Shown: positions 10,263-19,359, counted from the first letter of the stretch. The stretch: DNA of 64,000 bases from Nitratireductor pacificus pht-3B (GCF_000300335.1 NZ_AMRM01000019.1:41644-105643), one strand, 5' to 3'. The notes: generated from the letters alone by a model not told the origin. Translations and numbers: made by a program.

Positions 10263-10901
10263 TTATGACGGTCTGAATGTCACGGATACGGATTTGACCC
10301 CTTCACTAGGCGCGACAAGGCGGCTGGAGAAGGGAAAGCGTGTGCCGGGTTCGAGCTGTTGATCGTTTGTCCCCAGAAAATAACGCGTCGTCGAGCCGTC
10401 GCGCGCCAGCACCTCGATGGACAGGCCGGGAACGACGACCACCCGATCGCTCTCGTTCAGCGCCGCGCCGTCCACCAGAAGCAGCGCCCGCTCGCCGCGC
10501 ATCTCGACGCGGCTGTTCACGTCCACGAGGCGCAGCGCCTGCGCCGGCGCGCTCGAAGAGAAAAGGGTCATCCCATGGACGAGGCTGTGTCCGCCCGCGA
10601 TCCAGAAGGCGCCGGAGACAAGAAGGGCGCCGCACAGCCAGAACAGCGGCCCGCCTCGGCCCGGCCCGTCATGCGCGCGGCTTCCCGGCCGCAGCATTTC
10701 CAGCCCGCCGACATTGTTCGTCACAGATTTGTCTGAAGGCGCATTGTCCCGCGCCGGATCGCGACCACCGCCACGCGGAACCGTCTCGTATTCCGCCTCG
10801 ACCGCATCGCCCGTGCGCCCAACCGCCTGCGGCCGCGCCTGCGGCGCGCCGGGTAGCATGATTTCGCCCGAGACCGGGCGTTCGCCTTCCAATCGAATCA
10901 T
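10263..10901 (-). CDS. Single-pass membrane protein of unknown function, divergent from ftsE
   Basis: 212 residues, not recognised by family. Residues 1-80 are charged and Pro/Gly-rich (cytoplasmic), followed by one TM helix (PLFWLCGALLVSGAFWIAGG, about 85-105) and a C-terminal domain of about 100 residues that looks beta-rich (RLVDVNSRVEMRGERALLLVDG, VVVPGLSIEVLARDG). In many Rhizobiales this place beside ftsE is taken by an MJ0042-type zinc-ribbon membrane protein; here no CxxC pair is seen at the N-terminus, so it may be a degenerate relative. It shares the upstream region that carries a CtrA-like site with ftsE. Confidence 0.65.
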   Translation of the reverse strand: MIRLEGERPVSGEIMLPGAPQARPQAVGRTGDAVEAEYETVPRGGGRDPARDNAPSDKSVTNNVGGLEMLRPGSRAHDGPGRGGPLFWLCGALLVSGAFWIAGGHSLVHGMTLFSSSAPAQALRLVDVNSRVEMRGERALLLVDGAALNESDRVVVVPGLSIEVLARDGSTTRYFLGTNDQQLEPGTRFPFSSRLVAPSEGVKSVSVTFRPS

Positions 10902-10988
10902 GCGGCCAAGCCGTCCTTTCGCGCCCCGCCGTTCCGGGGTAAATGGAAATGGTTAATGCTTTCGCCATCACCGCGCCAATAGCGGGCG

Positions 10989-11003
10989 TTAACTTGCAAT
11001 TAA
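10989..11003. promoter_or_regulatory. CtrA-type binding site TTAA-N7-TTAA
   Basis: TTAA at 10989-10992 and TTAA at 11000-11003 are separated by exactly seven bases (CTTGCAA), the full consensus of the alphaproteobacterial cell-cycle regulator CtrA. It lies 71 bases before the ftsE start and 88 bases before the divergent membrane-protein start, in a region without coding capacity. That makes it a plausible cell-cycle input to ftsEX or the divergent gene. Assigned by consensus only. Confidence 0.6.
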
Positions 11004-11073
11004 CCATGCGCGCCGATGGTCTGGCCCGGCGCGCCCGGAGCGGCGCCCGCCACTGAGAGAACGCAGGTTTTTC

Positions 11074-11733
11074 GTGATTCGGTTTGAGAATGTCGGCCAT
11101 AGATACGGGATGGGTCCGGAGATCCTCCGTGACGTGTCGTTCTCCCTGCCGGAACGTTCGTTTCAGTTTCTCAGCGGCCCGTCCGGCGCGGGCAAGACGA
11201 CATTGCTGCGCCTCCTGTTCATGTCGCTCAAGCCAACGCGCGGACTGATCACCATTTTCGGCAAGGACCGGTCGAAGATCACGCGCGCCGAGCTGCCGCT
11301 CATGCGCCGCAACATCGGCGTCGTATTTCAGGATTTCCGCCTGCTCGACCACCTGACCACCTACGAGAATGTCGCGCTTCCGCTGCGGGTGCGTGGCCGC
11401 GAGGAGGCGAGCTACCGGGCCGACGTGATCGAGCTGCTGAAATGGGTCGGGCTGGGCGAGCGCATGCATGTGCTGCCGCCGATCCTCTCGGGCGGCGAGA
11501 AGCAGCGCGCCGCCATCGCCCGCGCCCTGATCGAGCAACCGCGCATCCTGCTGGCCGACGAGCCGACCGGCAACGTCGATCCGCAGCTCGCCCGCCGGCT
11601 GCTGCGCCTGCTGATCGAGCTCAACCGGCTGGGCACGGCAGTGATGATCGCTACCCACGATCTCGGCCTGATGGACCAGGTGGACGCACGCCGCATGGTC
11701 CTGTCTGCCGGAAGGCTCGAAATCTATGACTGA
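11074..11733 (+). CDS. ftsE: Cell-division ABC transporter ATP-binding protein FtsE
   Basis: 219 residues. Walker A GPSGAGKT (35-42), signature LSGGEKQR, Walker B ILLADEPTGNVD and the H-loop ATHD are all intact. FtsE pairs with FtsX at the septum and couples ATP hydrolysis to activation of peptidoglycan hydrolases. Starts with GTG at 11074; its last 8 bases overlap ftsX, so the two are translationally coupled. Confidence 0.95.
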   Translation: MIRFENVGHRYGMGPEILRDVSFSLPERSFQFLSGPSGAGKTTLLRLLFMSLKPTRGLITIFGKDRSKITRAELPLMRRNIGVVFQDFRLLDHLTTYENVALPLRVRGREEASYRADVIELLKWVGLGERMHVLPPILSGGEKQRAAIARALIEQPRILLADEPTGNVDPQLARRLLRLLIELNRLGTAVMIATHDLGLMDQVDARRMVLSAGRLEIYD

Positions 11734-12715
11734 CACCAGCCGCCTGCTCAGGAATCTCGGTGCGCGGCTCGGTTCCGGCGCCCGTGGCGCGACCGCCAGG
11801 AAGCAGATGCCCATCGTGCCGTCGGACAATGTCGCCGGACGCGCCATGGTGCTGGTCATCGCGATCATGACCTTCCTGTCCTGCCTGACGCTGGGCGCGG
11901 TGACCCTGGTGCGCGACACCGCGGCCACCTGGCAGACCCAGATCTCCCGCGAGGCGACCATTCAGATCAAGCCGGAGGACGGCCTCGACATGGCGGAGGC
12001 CCTTGCCACGGCCCGCGACATCGCCAGCGGTTTCACGGGCGTCAGCGGCGCGAACATCGTCGACGCCCAGGCCACCGCCCGGCTGCTGGAGCCATGGCTC
12101 GGAACCGGCCTCGACATCGAGAGCCTGCCCGTTCCGCGACTGGTCATCGTGACACTGGACCCGGCATCACGGCCTGATTTCACGGCCATGCGCGCCGCGC
12201 TGCAGGAGGCGGTGCCGAGCGCCACGCTCGACGACCACCGCACATGGGTGGACCGGCTGGTCGCCATGGCGCGCACCACCGTCACCATCGGCGTGACCGT
12301 CCTCGGCCTGATGCTGTCCGCCACGGCGCTGACGGTGATCTTCGCCACGCGGGGCGCGATGTCCGGCAACGGACACATCATCGAGGTGCTGCATTTCGTC
12401 GGTGCGGAGGCGTCCTTCATCGCCTCGCAGTTCCGCCGTCACTTCCTGCTCGCCGGCATGAAGGGCGCGGCAGCCGGTGGCCTGGGCGCGATCATCGTCT
12501 TCATCGGCTTCTACTGGTGGTCGTCGCGCAACATGGCGACGCCGGAAGCCGACCAGGCCACGGCGTTGTTCGGCAATTTCGCGATCGGCCCATCGGGTTA
12601 TCTCGGGGTCGGGGTGGTGGTCGTCCTCATCGCCGCCCTGACGGCCGCGACATCGCACTTCACGGTGCTGTCCTACCTGAAGAAAGTCGACGCCAGCCAT
12701 CCCGACGGAATCTAG
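11726..12715 (+). CDS. ftsX: Cell-division protein FtsX
   Basis: 329 residues with the FtsX layout: a cytoplasmic N-terminus, TM1 near residues 37-60 (VLVIAIMTFLSCLTLGAVTL), an extracellular domain to about 180, then three TM helices including the permease motif region ALTVIFATRGAMSGNGHIIEVLHFVGAEASFIASQFRRHF. It is the membrane partner of FtsE and transmits the ATPase cycle to cell-wall hydrolases at the division site. It overlaps ftsE by 8 bases. Confidence 0.94.
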   Translation: MTDTSRLLRNLGARLGSGARGATARKQMPIVPSDNVAGRAMVLVIAIMTFLSCLTLGAVTLVRDTAATWQTQISREATIQIKPEDGLDMAEALATARDIASGFTGVSGANIVDAQATARLLEPWLGTGLDIESLPVPRLVIVTLDPASRPDFTAMRAALQEAVPSATLDDHRTWVDRLVAMARTTVTIGVTVLGLMLSATALTVIFATRGAMSGNGHIIEVLHFVGAEASFIASQFRRHFLLAGMKGAAAGGLGAIIVFIGFYWWSSRNMATPEADQATALFGNFAIGPSGYLGVGVVVVLIAALTAATSHFTVLSYLKKVDASHPDGI

Positions 12716-12769
12716 CGTTGAGGATGGCCACAGGCTTTTTGTCATAGGGGCTTCAGCCGACTATCCATC

Positions 12770-12784
12770 GCCGCAATTTGCGGC
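12770..12784. promoter_or_regulatory. 15-bp perfect dyad between ftsX and ydcF
   Basis: GCCGCAA-T-TTGCGGC is a perfect palindrome with a single central base, 14 bases before the ydcF-like ATG. No T-run follows. It could be an operator for ydcF or simply a short structured leader. Nothing else is visible in this 82-base gap. Confidence 0.3.
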
Positions 12785-12797
12785 TAACCATCGACGC

Positions 12798-13517
12798 ATG
12801 ATGCAGGAAACCCAGCACGGTCGAAATGGCCAGGGAAAGCCGTTGCGTCGCCGCCGGAACCGGTCCGGCGCGCGTCTCGCACTCCGCATCGCCGCACTGG
12901 CGGCCCTCCTCACGGCGATCGCCTTTCTTGCCGGTTTCGGCCTGTTCGCGGACCACATCGGCCATCTGGCCGCGCCGCGCGACGTCGAGGACGCCGACGG
13001 CATCATCGTGCTGACGGGCGGCCAGTCGCGCATCGACGCCGCCATCGGGCTCCTCAAGGCGGGCAAGGGCAAGCGGCTGCTGATCAGCGGGGTCAACCCC
13101 ATCGCCCGCGCCGACGATCTGCGGGCCGCCACGGGCGGCGACAAGGCGCTGTTCGAATGCTGCGTCGACATCGACCACGCCGCGCTCGACACCATCGGCA
13201 ATGCCGAGGAAAGCGCCAAATGGGTGCACGCGAACACCTATGGCAGCATCATCCTGGTGACCAACAACTACCACATGCCGCGCAGCCTGCTGGAAATACG
13301 CCGCATCCTGCCGAAGGCGCGCGTGCAGCCCTATCCGGTGGTGAACACCCCGCTCGACAACGGCGCCTGGCTTGCCAAGCCGGACGCGCTGCGCGTGCTG
13401 GCAACCGAATACGCCAAGTACATCGGCGCGCTGGTCCGCGAGGTGGTGCCGCTACGCCGGCGCGTGGCGCACGGCGAGACGCAGCAGCCGAAGGCCGCCG
13501 CCGCCGGTGCGTCCTGA
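12798..13517 (+). CDS. YdcF/SanA/ElyC-family (DUF218) membrane protein
   Basis: 239 residues. One N-terminal TM helix (LALRIAALAALLTAIAFLAGFGLF, about 28-52) then a DUF218 domain with DADGIIVLTGGQSRID, the GKGKRLLISGVNP loop, the NTIGNAEESAKWV helix and SIILVTNNYHMPRSLLE. Related proteins in E. coli (ElyC, SanA) influence envelope integrity and lipid-carrier metabolism; no catalytic role is settled. Position between ftsEX and a plsC-type acyltransferase is conserved in Rhizobiales. Confidence 0.85.
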   Translation: MMQETQHGRNGQGKPLRRRRNRSGARLALRIAALAALLTAIAFLAGFGLFADHIGHLAAPRDVEDADGIIVLTGGQSRIDAAIGLLKAGKGKRLLISGVNPIARADDLRAATGGDKALFECCVDIDHAALDTIGNAEESAKWVHANTYGSIILVTNNYHMPRSLLEIRRILPKARVQPYPVVNTPLDNGAWLAKPDALRVLATEYAKYIGALVREVVPLRRRVAHGETQQPKAAAAGAS

Positions 13518-13590
13518 AGCGACGCTTTGTCTTCGCGCGGGCATGCTGTAAGAGCCTTCCTGCCTGTGCCGAAAGCAACGGACCCGCTTG

Positions 13591-14379
13591 ATGCTCTTTC
13601 TTCGTTCCACCCTGTTCAATGTGGTCTTCTACCTGAACCTGATCGTCCAGATGCTGCTTTGGACGCCCTACTTCTTCCTGGCGCCGCGCAAGAAAGCCTG
13701 GATCGTTCCGAAATTCTGGGCCGCGTCCAGCCTCTGGCTGCAGCGGGTGATCACGGGCGGGCAGAGCGAGATCTCTGGCCTGGAGAACCTGCCCGACGGC
13801 CCCTGCATCATCGCCCCGAAACACCAGTCGTTCTGGGACACGATCGCCTTCCTGCCGCACATTCCGGACGCGCTCTACATTCTCAAGCGCGAGCTGATGT
13901 GGATTCCGTTCTTCGGCTGGTACGTCGCCAAGATGCGCATGATCCCCATCGATCGCGGCAGCCGCACCAAGGCGCTGAAGAAGGCCGTCCGCGTCGCCCA
14001 TGTCCTGATGCGGGACAATCGCCAGCTGATCATCTATCCGGAGGGCACGCGCCGCCCGCCCGGCGCCGAGCCGTCCTACAAATACGGCATCGTCGAACTC
14101 TACGCGCAGCTCGGCGTTCCGGTCGTGCCGGTCGCCCATGTCGCGGGGCTGTTCTGGCCCCGCCGCAAGTTCATGCGTTATCCGGGCGTCATCCACGCCC
14201 GCTTCCTGCCGCCCATCGAGCCAGGCCTGCCCCGCGAGGTGTTTCAGGAAAGGCTGGTGCGCGAGACCGAAGCGGCGTGCGATGCCATGCTTGTGGAAGT
14301 CGCCAACACAGAAAACCCGCCGCCCATGCCCGAAACGGCGCGCAAGCGGCTGTCCGAACTCGGCGTCGGGAAGCGCTAG
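13591..14379 (+). CDS. plsC: 1-acyl-sn-glycerol-3-phosphate acyltransferase (PlsC family)
   Basis: 262 residues. N-terminal membrane segment (FNVVFYLNLIVQMLLWTPYFF), catalytic HX4D box HQSFWD at residues 78-83, and the acceptor-binding YPEGTR at 149-154, all diagnostic of the lysophosphatidic acid acyltransferase family in phospholipid synthesis at the inner membrane. ATG at 13591 used; a TTG one codon earlier is possible. The symbol is the family name; bacteria of this group often carry more than one PlsC-like enzyme. Confidence 0.9.
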   Translation: MLFLRSTLFNVVFYLNLIVQMLLWTPYFFLAPRKKAWIVPKFWAASSLWLQRVITGGQSEISGLENLPDGPCIIAPKHQSFWDTIAFLPHIPDALYILKRELMWIPFFGWYVAKMRMIPIDRGSRTKALKKAVRVAHVLMRDNRQLIIYPEGTRRPPGAEPSYKYGIVELYAQLGVPVVPVAHVAGLFWPRRKFMRYPGVIHARFLPPIEPGLPREVFQERLVRETEAACDAMLVEVANTENPPPMPETARKRLSELGVGKR

Positions 14380-14388
14380 CGTTCATCA

Positions 14389-14453
14389 GTCAGGTGGAAA
14401 CACCCCACATCCGCATTAATGCGGAGAAGCGAGAAGATGGCCGGTTCAGCGCC
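14389..14453. repeat. Imperfect copy of a dispersed intergenic palindrome
   Basis: In the 74-base gap after plsC, the minus strand reads GCGGAT, then GGGGTG, TTT and CCACCTGACTG. The same pattern (GCGGA, AGGTG, ATC, CCACCTGACTG) appears at 44450-44475. The copy here has a broken stem. It probably belongs to one of the short intergenic repeat families of Rhizobiales. Confidence 0.4.
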
Positions 14454-15002
14454 TCATCGAGACGTTGAACCGGTCTCATCGACGCTCCGCCCGATCCGCG
14501 CCGCCACCGCCTCGAGCCAATGGTCGCGGATGCCGAGTGCCTTCAGGTGCTCGATCGTGTTGAGCACATAGTCCTCGTTGCGCCCCGACTGCCCGACCGA
14601 ACCGTTGACGCGCTCCGCCGCATGGGCGACGTCGATGCCGCCTGCATATTGCTGATGCGTCCTGTCCACCACATAGGCGAGCGCCGCGACCGGTCGCCCG
14701 TCCTCCAGGCGCACCGGAAGATGGCGTTCGAGATAGACATTGGTGACCAGTTCCCGCTCGCGCAGATAGGCCACCGCCTCCTCGCGCAGCTCGCCCGGCA
14801 CGCGGAAAGCCATCCCGAGGCAGGAGCCGCCGCGGTCCAGCCCCAGCACCAGGCCCGGCCGGTCCGGCGTGCCCCGGTGCACGTGAGAATAGACGCACAG
14901 GGCGCGCCGGTAGCCGTGAAGGCGTGCCTTCCGCGTCTCCACATGGGCGAAACCCGGCCGCCACATCAGCGATCCGTAGCCAAAGACCCAAAAATCGTCC
15001 AT
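14454..15002 (-). CDS. Gamma-glutamylcyclotransferase, ChaC-like
   Basis: 182 residues, ChaC-family length. The substrate-binding FGYGSLMWRPGF motif lies at residues 5-17 and the catalytic glutamate region appears in CLGMAFRVPGELREEAVAYLRERE. ChaC enzymes cleave glutathione to 5-oxoproline and Cys-Gly. The ATG ending at 15002 places YGSLMW near the N-terminus, as usual; an upstream in-frame start at 15128 would overlap the divergent gene. Confidence 0.88.
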   Translation of the reverse strand: MDDFWVFGYGSLMWRPGFAHVETRKARLHGYRRALCVYSHVHRGTPDRPGLVLGLDRGGSCLGMAFRVPGELREEAVAYLRERELVTNVYLERHLPVRLEDGRPVAALAYVVDRTHQQYAGGIDVAHAAERVNGSVGQSGRNEDYVLNTIEHLKALGIRDHWLEAVAARIGRSVDETGSTSR

Positions 15003-15126
15003 ATCGCCTGCCCAATGCTTGTCAGAGCAATCCGGGATTTCCCTGAGTTGGGAATAACGGAAATGCTCGCTTATCGTGTCGGGATCGGCCCGTCGCCTCA
15101 ACGACCGGGTTAGCCGGAGGAACCGC

Positions 15127-16122
15127 ATGCCGTCAAGAAAGCCCGCCAGGCGCAGCTACAGCCGCCGCTTCTTCTGGCTCCTCATGTCGATCGTCCTGGC
15201 GATCCTCGCCTACACCGGCGCGTGGTTCTATGCCGCCAACCTGCTTGAAACCCGCACTGCCACCCTGATCGGCGGGTTGAACGGCAACCAGCGCCGGGTG
15301 AGCTGCGAGGAACCCACGGCGCGCGGCTATCCGTTCCGCATCGGCCTCTTCTGCCGCAGCGTCTTCTACGAGGACGCCGGGAACGGCGTCTCGCTCAGCG
15401 CCGGCGCGTTCCGCACCGCCGCGCAGGTCTACCAGCCCATGCGCACGGTCGGCGAGCTCGACAGCCCGGCGCGCATCGCCCTGCCCTTCCTCCCCGCCCT
15501 CAGGGCCGAATGGCAGAACATGCGCCTCAGCGCCCGCCTGACGGAGAAGCTGCCGCAGCGCATCTCCGGCGAAGCGCGGGAGCTGGTCATCGTTTCCGAC
15601 GAAGCCTCGGCGCAGCCCTTCGCCCGGGCCGAAACGCTGCAGGCGCATATGCGCCGCAACGCGGCGGAGCTCGACGTGGCGCTCGTGGTTGACGCGCTCT
15701 CGCTGGCACCGGAAGTCACGGACAATGTCGCCGTTCCGCCGCTGACGGGCGACGTCGTGTTCACCGTCGATGATGGCGTCGCGATGCTCGACGAAGGGAG
15801 CCTGCGGCTGCGTGGACGCTCTGGAACGATCCAGAATATGCAGCTGAGGGCAACCGACGGCGCTGCGGGGATAACGGTGCGCGGCCCCGTGGAGATCGGC
15901 GAAGACGGCCTGATCAGCGCCGAGCTGAAGGTCACGCTGACCCAGCCGCAGGCGATCGCCCGGCTTGCAACCGAGGCTTTCCCCGAACAGACCGACCGGA
16001 TCCGTTCGGTCACGGCCGCCCTGTCCAGCCTTGGCTCCAACCCGACCCTGCCGGTGACGATCCGCAATGGCCGGGTATCGGTGGGTTTCCTGCCGCTCGG
16101 CGACATTCCTCCCGTCGATTGA
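15127..16122 (+). CDS. DUF2125 domain protein
   Basis: 331 residues. One N-terminal TM helix (FFWLLMSIVLAILAYTGAWFYAA, about 14-36) and then a periplasmic DUF2125 domain, alphaproteobacterial and of unknown function. CEEPTARGYPFRIGLFC with two cysteines is a family hallmark. A clear GGAGG at 15117-15121 sets the ATG at 15127. It converges with tyrC. Confidence 0.85.
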   Translation: MPSRKPARRSYSRRFFWLLMSIVLAILAYTGAWFYAANLLETRTATLIGGLNGNQRRVSCEEPTARGYPFRIGLFCRSVFYEDAGNGVSLSAGAFRTAAQVYQPMRTVGELDSPARIALPFLPALRAEWQNMRLSARLTEKLPQRISGEARELVIVSDEASAQPFARAETLQAHMRRNAAELDVALVVDALSLAPEVTDNVAVPPLTGDVVFTVDDGVAMLDEGSLRLRGRSGTIQNMQLRATDGAAGITVRGPVEIGEDGLISAELKVTLTQPQAIARLATEAFPEQTDRIRSVTAALSSLGSNPTLPVTIRNGRVSVGFLPLGDIPPVD

Positions 16123-16125
16123 CGC

Positions 16126-17061
16126 CTACTGCTTCTCGGGATGCGCCAGGGCGTGGCGGCCGAAGTCCGGCACGTCGATGTCCTGGCCGGCCTCGATGAT
16201 CGAGCGGCGAATGGCCCGTGTGCGGGTGAACATGTCGAATAGCTTGTCGCCGTCGCCCCAGCGGATCGCCCGCTGCAACGCCGACAGGTCTTCCGAGAAC
16301 CGCGCCAGCATCTCGAGGATCGCCTCGCTGTTGTGCAGGCACACGTCCCGCCACATGGTCGGGTCGGAGGCGGCGAGGCGCGTGAAGTCGCGGAAGCCGG
16401 AGGCCGAATACTTGATCACTTCGGATTTGGTGACCGCCTCCAGGTCATCGGCGGTGCCGACGATGTTGTAGGCGATGATGTGCGGCAGGTGCGAGACGAT
16501 GGCGAGCACCATGTCGTGATGGCCCGGGTCCATCGTGTCGACCATCGCCCCGCAGCGTTCCCAGAACGCCGTCAGGCGGGAAAGCGCGGCGGGATCAGTG
16601 CCCTCGAGCGGCGTCAGGATGCACCAGCGGCCGTCGAACAGCTCGGCAAACCCCGCATCCGGACCCGAGTTCTCCGTGCCGGCGATCGGGTGTCCCGGGA
16701 TAAACTGGACGCTCTCCGGCAGATGCGGCTGCATCTGCGCGATGACCGACGCCTTGGTCGAGCCCACATCGGTGACGATGGCGCCCGGCTTCAGCGCAGG
16801 GGCGATCGCCGACGCCACCGCGCCGGAGGCGCCGACCGGCACCGAGACGATCACGAGGTCCGCGTCGCGCACCGCTTCCGACGCATCGCTCTCATAGCGG
16901 TCGCCGAGGCCGAGAACGCGAGCGCGTTCCAGTGTCTCGCCGCTGCGGGTGGAGACCGTCACTGAGCCGGCCAGCCCTGCCCTGCGGATGGCATGCGCCA
17001 GGGACGAGCCGATCAGGCCGATGCCGATCAGCGCGACCTTGTCGAAAAGCGGTTCAGGCAC
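16126..17061 (-). CDS. tyrC: Prephenate/arogenate dehydrogenase
   Basis: 311 residues. N-terminal NAD(P)-binding GIGLIGSS motif (residues 13-20) and TyrA-family motifs VSVPVGASG, DVGSTKA, FIPGHPIAGTENSGP and SHLPHIIAYNI. It oxidatively decarboxylates prephenate or arogenate in tyrosine synthesis; substrate choice cannot be read with certainty. It is 2 bases downstream of hisC, a common pairing (tyrC-hisC), and HisC-type enzymes can also transaminate aromatic acids. Confidence 0.92.
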   Translation of the reverse strand: MPEPLFDKVALIGIGLIGSSLAHAIRRAGLAGSVTVSTRSGETLERARVLGLGDRYESDASEAVRDADLVIVSVPVGASGAVASAIAPALKPGAIVTDVGSTKASVIAQMQPHLPESVQFIPGHPIAGTENSGPDAGFAELFDGRWCILTPLEGTDPAALSRLTAFWERCGAMVDTMDPGHHDMVLAIVSHLPHIIAYNIVGTADDLEAVTKSEVIKYSASGFRDFTRLAASDPTMWRDVCLHNSEAILEMLARFSEDLSALQRAIRWGDGDKLFDMFTRTRAIRRSIIEAGQDIDVPDFGRHALAHPEKQ

Positions 17062-17063
17062 GA

Positions 17064-18164
17064 TCAGGCTTCCATGAACTCGGCAAGCGCCGCAACGACG
17101 CCGCGATTGGCTTCCTCGAGCCCGACGCTGAGGCGCAGGGCGTTGGGGAAGCCGTAGGGCACCACGCGCCGCAGGACGAAGCCCCGCGCGCTCAAGAACG
17201 TATCGGCATCCTCCGCCGACTTGCCGCCATTGTCGGGGAAGTGGATGAGCAGGAAATTGCCGACGCTGGGGGTCACGCGCAGGCCGAGCTTCGACAGTTC
17301 ATGCGTCAGCCAGGCGAGCCACTTCTCGTTGTGCTCCACCGCCTGCTGCACATGCGCCTTGTCGCGGATCGCCGCCGCGCCGGCCTCGATGGCAAGCGCG
17401 TTGACGTTGAACGGCCCGCGCACCCGGTTGACCGCGTCGACCACATGCGCCGGTGCATACATCCAGCCGATGCGCAGGGCGGCCATGCCGTGGATCTTCG
17501 AGAAGGTGCGCGTCATCACCACGTTCTCGCTCGAGGACACCAGCTCAATCCCCGACTCGTAGTCGTTCCGGCGCACATACTCCGCATACGCCGCATCGAG
17601 CACCAGAAGCACGTTGCCGGGCAGGCCCGCCTGCAGGCGGCGCACCTCGTCGACGGGGATGTAGGTGCCCGTCGGATTGTTCGGATTGGCGAGGAAGACG
17701 AGGCGCGTTTTGGGCGTGACGGCGGCGAGGATCGCATCGACCTCGGCGCGCTCGTTGTTCTCCTTCACAACCACCGGCTTGCCGCCCGCCGCCAGCGTCT
17801 GGATGCGGTAGACCAGGAACCCGTGCTCGGTGAAGACGGCTTCGTCGCCCGGCTTGATATAGGTCTGCGCCAGGAGGCCGAGCAGTTCGTCGGAACCGTT
17901 CGAGCAGAGAATGTTGGCCGGGTTCAGCCCATGCGCATCGGCAATGGCGTTGCGCAGCCTCGTCGCCGAGCCGTCGGGATAGAGTTCCAGATGTTCCGCC
18001 GCCCTGGAAATGGCCTCCAGTGCCTTCGGCGAAGGGCCGAGCGGCGATTCATTGGAGGAGAGCTTCCACACCTTCGCCACGCCGGGCGCGCCTTCGCGGC
18101 CGGGCACATAGGCGGCGATATCCATGACGCCGGGCTTCGGTTCGGGACGGACAGACGCGCTCAT
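17064..18164 (-). CDS. hisC: Histidinol-phosphate aminotransferase
   Basis: 366 residues, fold-type I PLP aminotransferase. [13 protein letters not shown] at the N-terminus, [28 protein letters not shown] and the PLP-lysine motif [17 protein letters not shown] are HisC hallmarks. It transfers the amino group to imidazole-acetol phosphate in histidine synthesis and may serve phenylalanine/tyrosine synthesis, since it is coupled to tyrC with a 2-base gap. Confidence 0.93.
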   Translation of the reverse strand: MSASVRPEPKPGVMDIAAYVPGREGAPGVAKVWKLSSNESPLGPSPKALEAISRAAEHLELYPDGSATRLRNAIADAHGLNPANILCSNGSDELLGLLAQTYIKPGDEAVFTEHGFLVYRIQTLAAGGKPVVVKENNERAEVDAILAAVTPKTRLVFLANPNNPTGTYIPVDEVRRLQAGLPGNVLLVLDAAYAEYVRRNDYESGIELVSSSENVVMTRTFSKIHGMAALRIGWMYAPAHVVDAVNRVRGPFNVNALAIEAGAAAIRDKAHVQQAVEHNEKWLAWLTHELSKLGLRVTPSVGNFLLIHFPDNGGKSAEDADTFLSARGFVLRRVVPYGFPNALRLSVGLEEANRGVVAALAEFMEA

Positions 18165-18269
18165 TGAATGGTCCTGTGTTGGGAGAAACGACGAACGGAT
18201 TTCCAGTTACGCCTTGTCTTCCCGATCGGGGAGCGACAGGCCGTCGGTTGCTTTAGACCAAGACGGCGA

Positions 18270-18298
18270 TTGACGCAAAGAGAACCCCGCCGTAAAAA
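18270..18298 (+). promoter_or_regulatory. Putative promoter of the SAM-II/metA transcript
   Basis: TTGACG (18270-18275), a 17-base spacer and TAAAAA (18293-18298). Expected transcription would begin near 18305, just ahead of the SAM-II aptamer, which supports the call. The -10 box is weak. Confidence 0.45.
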
Positions 18299-18308
18299 CC
18301 ACCTTCGA

Positions 18309-18366
18309 TCCGTGGTGATTTGGCCGGTCGGCTTGCAGCCACGTAAAACAACTCGCTAAAAAGGCC
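18309..18366 (+). ncRNA. SAM-II riboswitch (metA leader)
   Basis: The first stem is CGTGG (18311-18315) with CCACG (18339-18343), followed by the loop start TGATTT, then TAAAACAACTCGCTAAAAAGG (18344-18364). The layout and the conserved GCTAAAAAGG end match the SAM-II (metA motif) class known before met genes in alphaproteobacteria. S-adenosylmethionine binding forms a pseudoknot that hides the ribosome site. The metA ATG is 67 bases downstream with GGAG at 18422-18425. Confidence 0.9.
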
Positions 18367-18432
18367 GAACGAAGCAGATTTGCTGAGACCGGCCGCGATT
18401 TCGCCGCCGGTCTTTTTATTTGGAGCCTGCCG

Positions 18433-19353
18433 ATGCCGATCAAGATCCCCGATCAGCTTCCCGCCCGCGAAGTTCTCGTGCGTGAGGGTGTTTCCGTCAT
18501 GGACGAACAGACGGCGCTGCGCCAGGACGTTCGCCCGCTGCAGATCGGGCTTCTGAACCTCATGCCAAACAAGATCCGCACGGAAACTCAGTTCGCCCGC
18601 CTGATGGGTGCGACGCCCCTGCAGGTCGAGCTGACGCTCGTGCGCATCGGCAATCACAAGGCCAAGAACACGCCCGAGGATCATCTCATCGCCTTCTACC
18701 AGACGTGGGAAGAGGTCAGCGCGCGCAAGTTCGACGGCTTCATCATCACCGGCGCGCCGGTGGAACTCCTGCCCTTCGAGGAGGTCACCTACTGGGACGA
18801 GCTCCGGCAGATCCTTGACTGGACCACCACCAACGTCCACTCCTCGCACTTCATCTGCTGGGGCGCCATGGCCGCCGCATGGCATTTCCATGGCGTTCCC
18901 AAGCACACGCTGGAAAAGAAGGCCTTCGGCGTCTACCGGCACCGCAACAACAATCCCGCCTCGCCCTATCTGGCGGGTTTCTCGGACGATTTCGCCATCC
19001 CCGTCTCGCGCTGGACCGAGGTGCGGGGCGCGGAGATCCCGTCCGGCTCGGGCCTGGAAGTGCTGATGGAATCGGACGAGACAGGCCCCTGCCTGCTCAC
19101 CGAGGCGAAGGGCAACCGGCTCTACATGCTGAACCATATCGAATACGATTCCACCTCGCTGAAGGAAGAGTACGACCGCGACGTCGCCGCCGGAACGCCG
19201 GTGGCGGTGCCGCATGAGTACTATCCCAGGGATGACCCGAGCCGCCCGCCGCTCAACCGCTGGCGCTCGCACGCGCATTTGCTCTTCGGCAACTGGATCA
19301 ACCAGGTCTACCAGACGACGCCCTACGAGCTGGAGGATATAGGCGGGCGATGA
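18433..19353 (+). CDS. metA: Homoserine O-acyltransferase MetA, predicted acetyl-CoA type
   Basis: 306 residues, MetA (HTS) family, first committed step of methionine synthesis. Catalytic Cys is C142 in [10 protein letters not shown]; the family motifs LNLMPNK and TGAPVE are intact. Residue 111 is Glu (GAPVE), the residue reported to favour acetyl-CoA in Bacillus MetA, whereas the succinyl-specific E. coli enzyme has Gly. So O-acetylhomoserine is the likely product, although the name homoserine O-succinyltransferase is common. Controlled by the SAM-II riboswitch upstream. Confidence 0.93.
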   Translation: MPIKIPDQLPAREVLVREGVSVMDEQTALRQDVRPLQIGLLNLMPNKIRTETQFARLMGATPLQVELTLVRIGNHKAKNTPEDHLIAFYQTWEEVSARKFDGFIITGAPVELLPFEEVTYWDELRQILDWTTTNVHSSHFICWGAMAAAWHFHGVPKHTLEKKAFGVYRHRNNNPASPYLAGFSDDFAIPVSRWTEVRGAEIPSGSGLEVLMESDETGPCLLTEAKGNRLYMLNHIEYDSTSLKEEYDRDVAAGTPVAVPHEYYPRDDPSRPPLNRWRSHAHLLFGNWINQVYQTTPYELEDIGGR

Positions 19354-19359
19354 CGTCGC

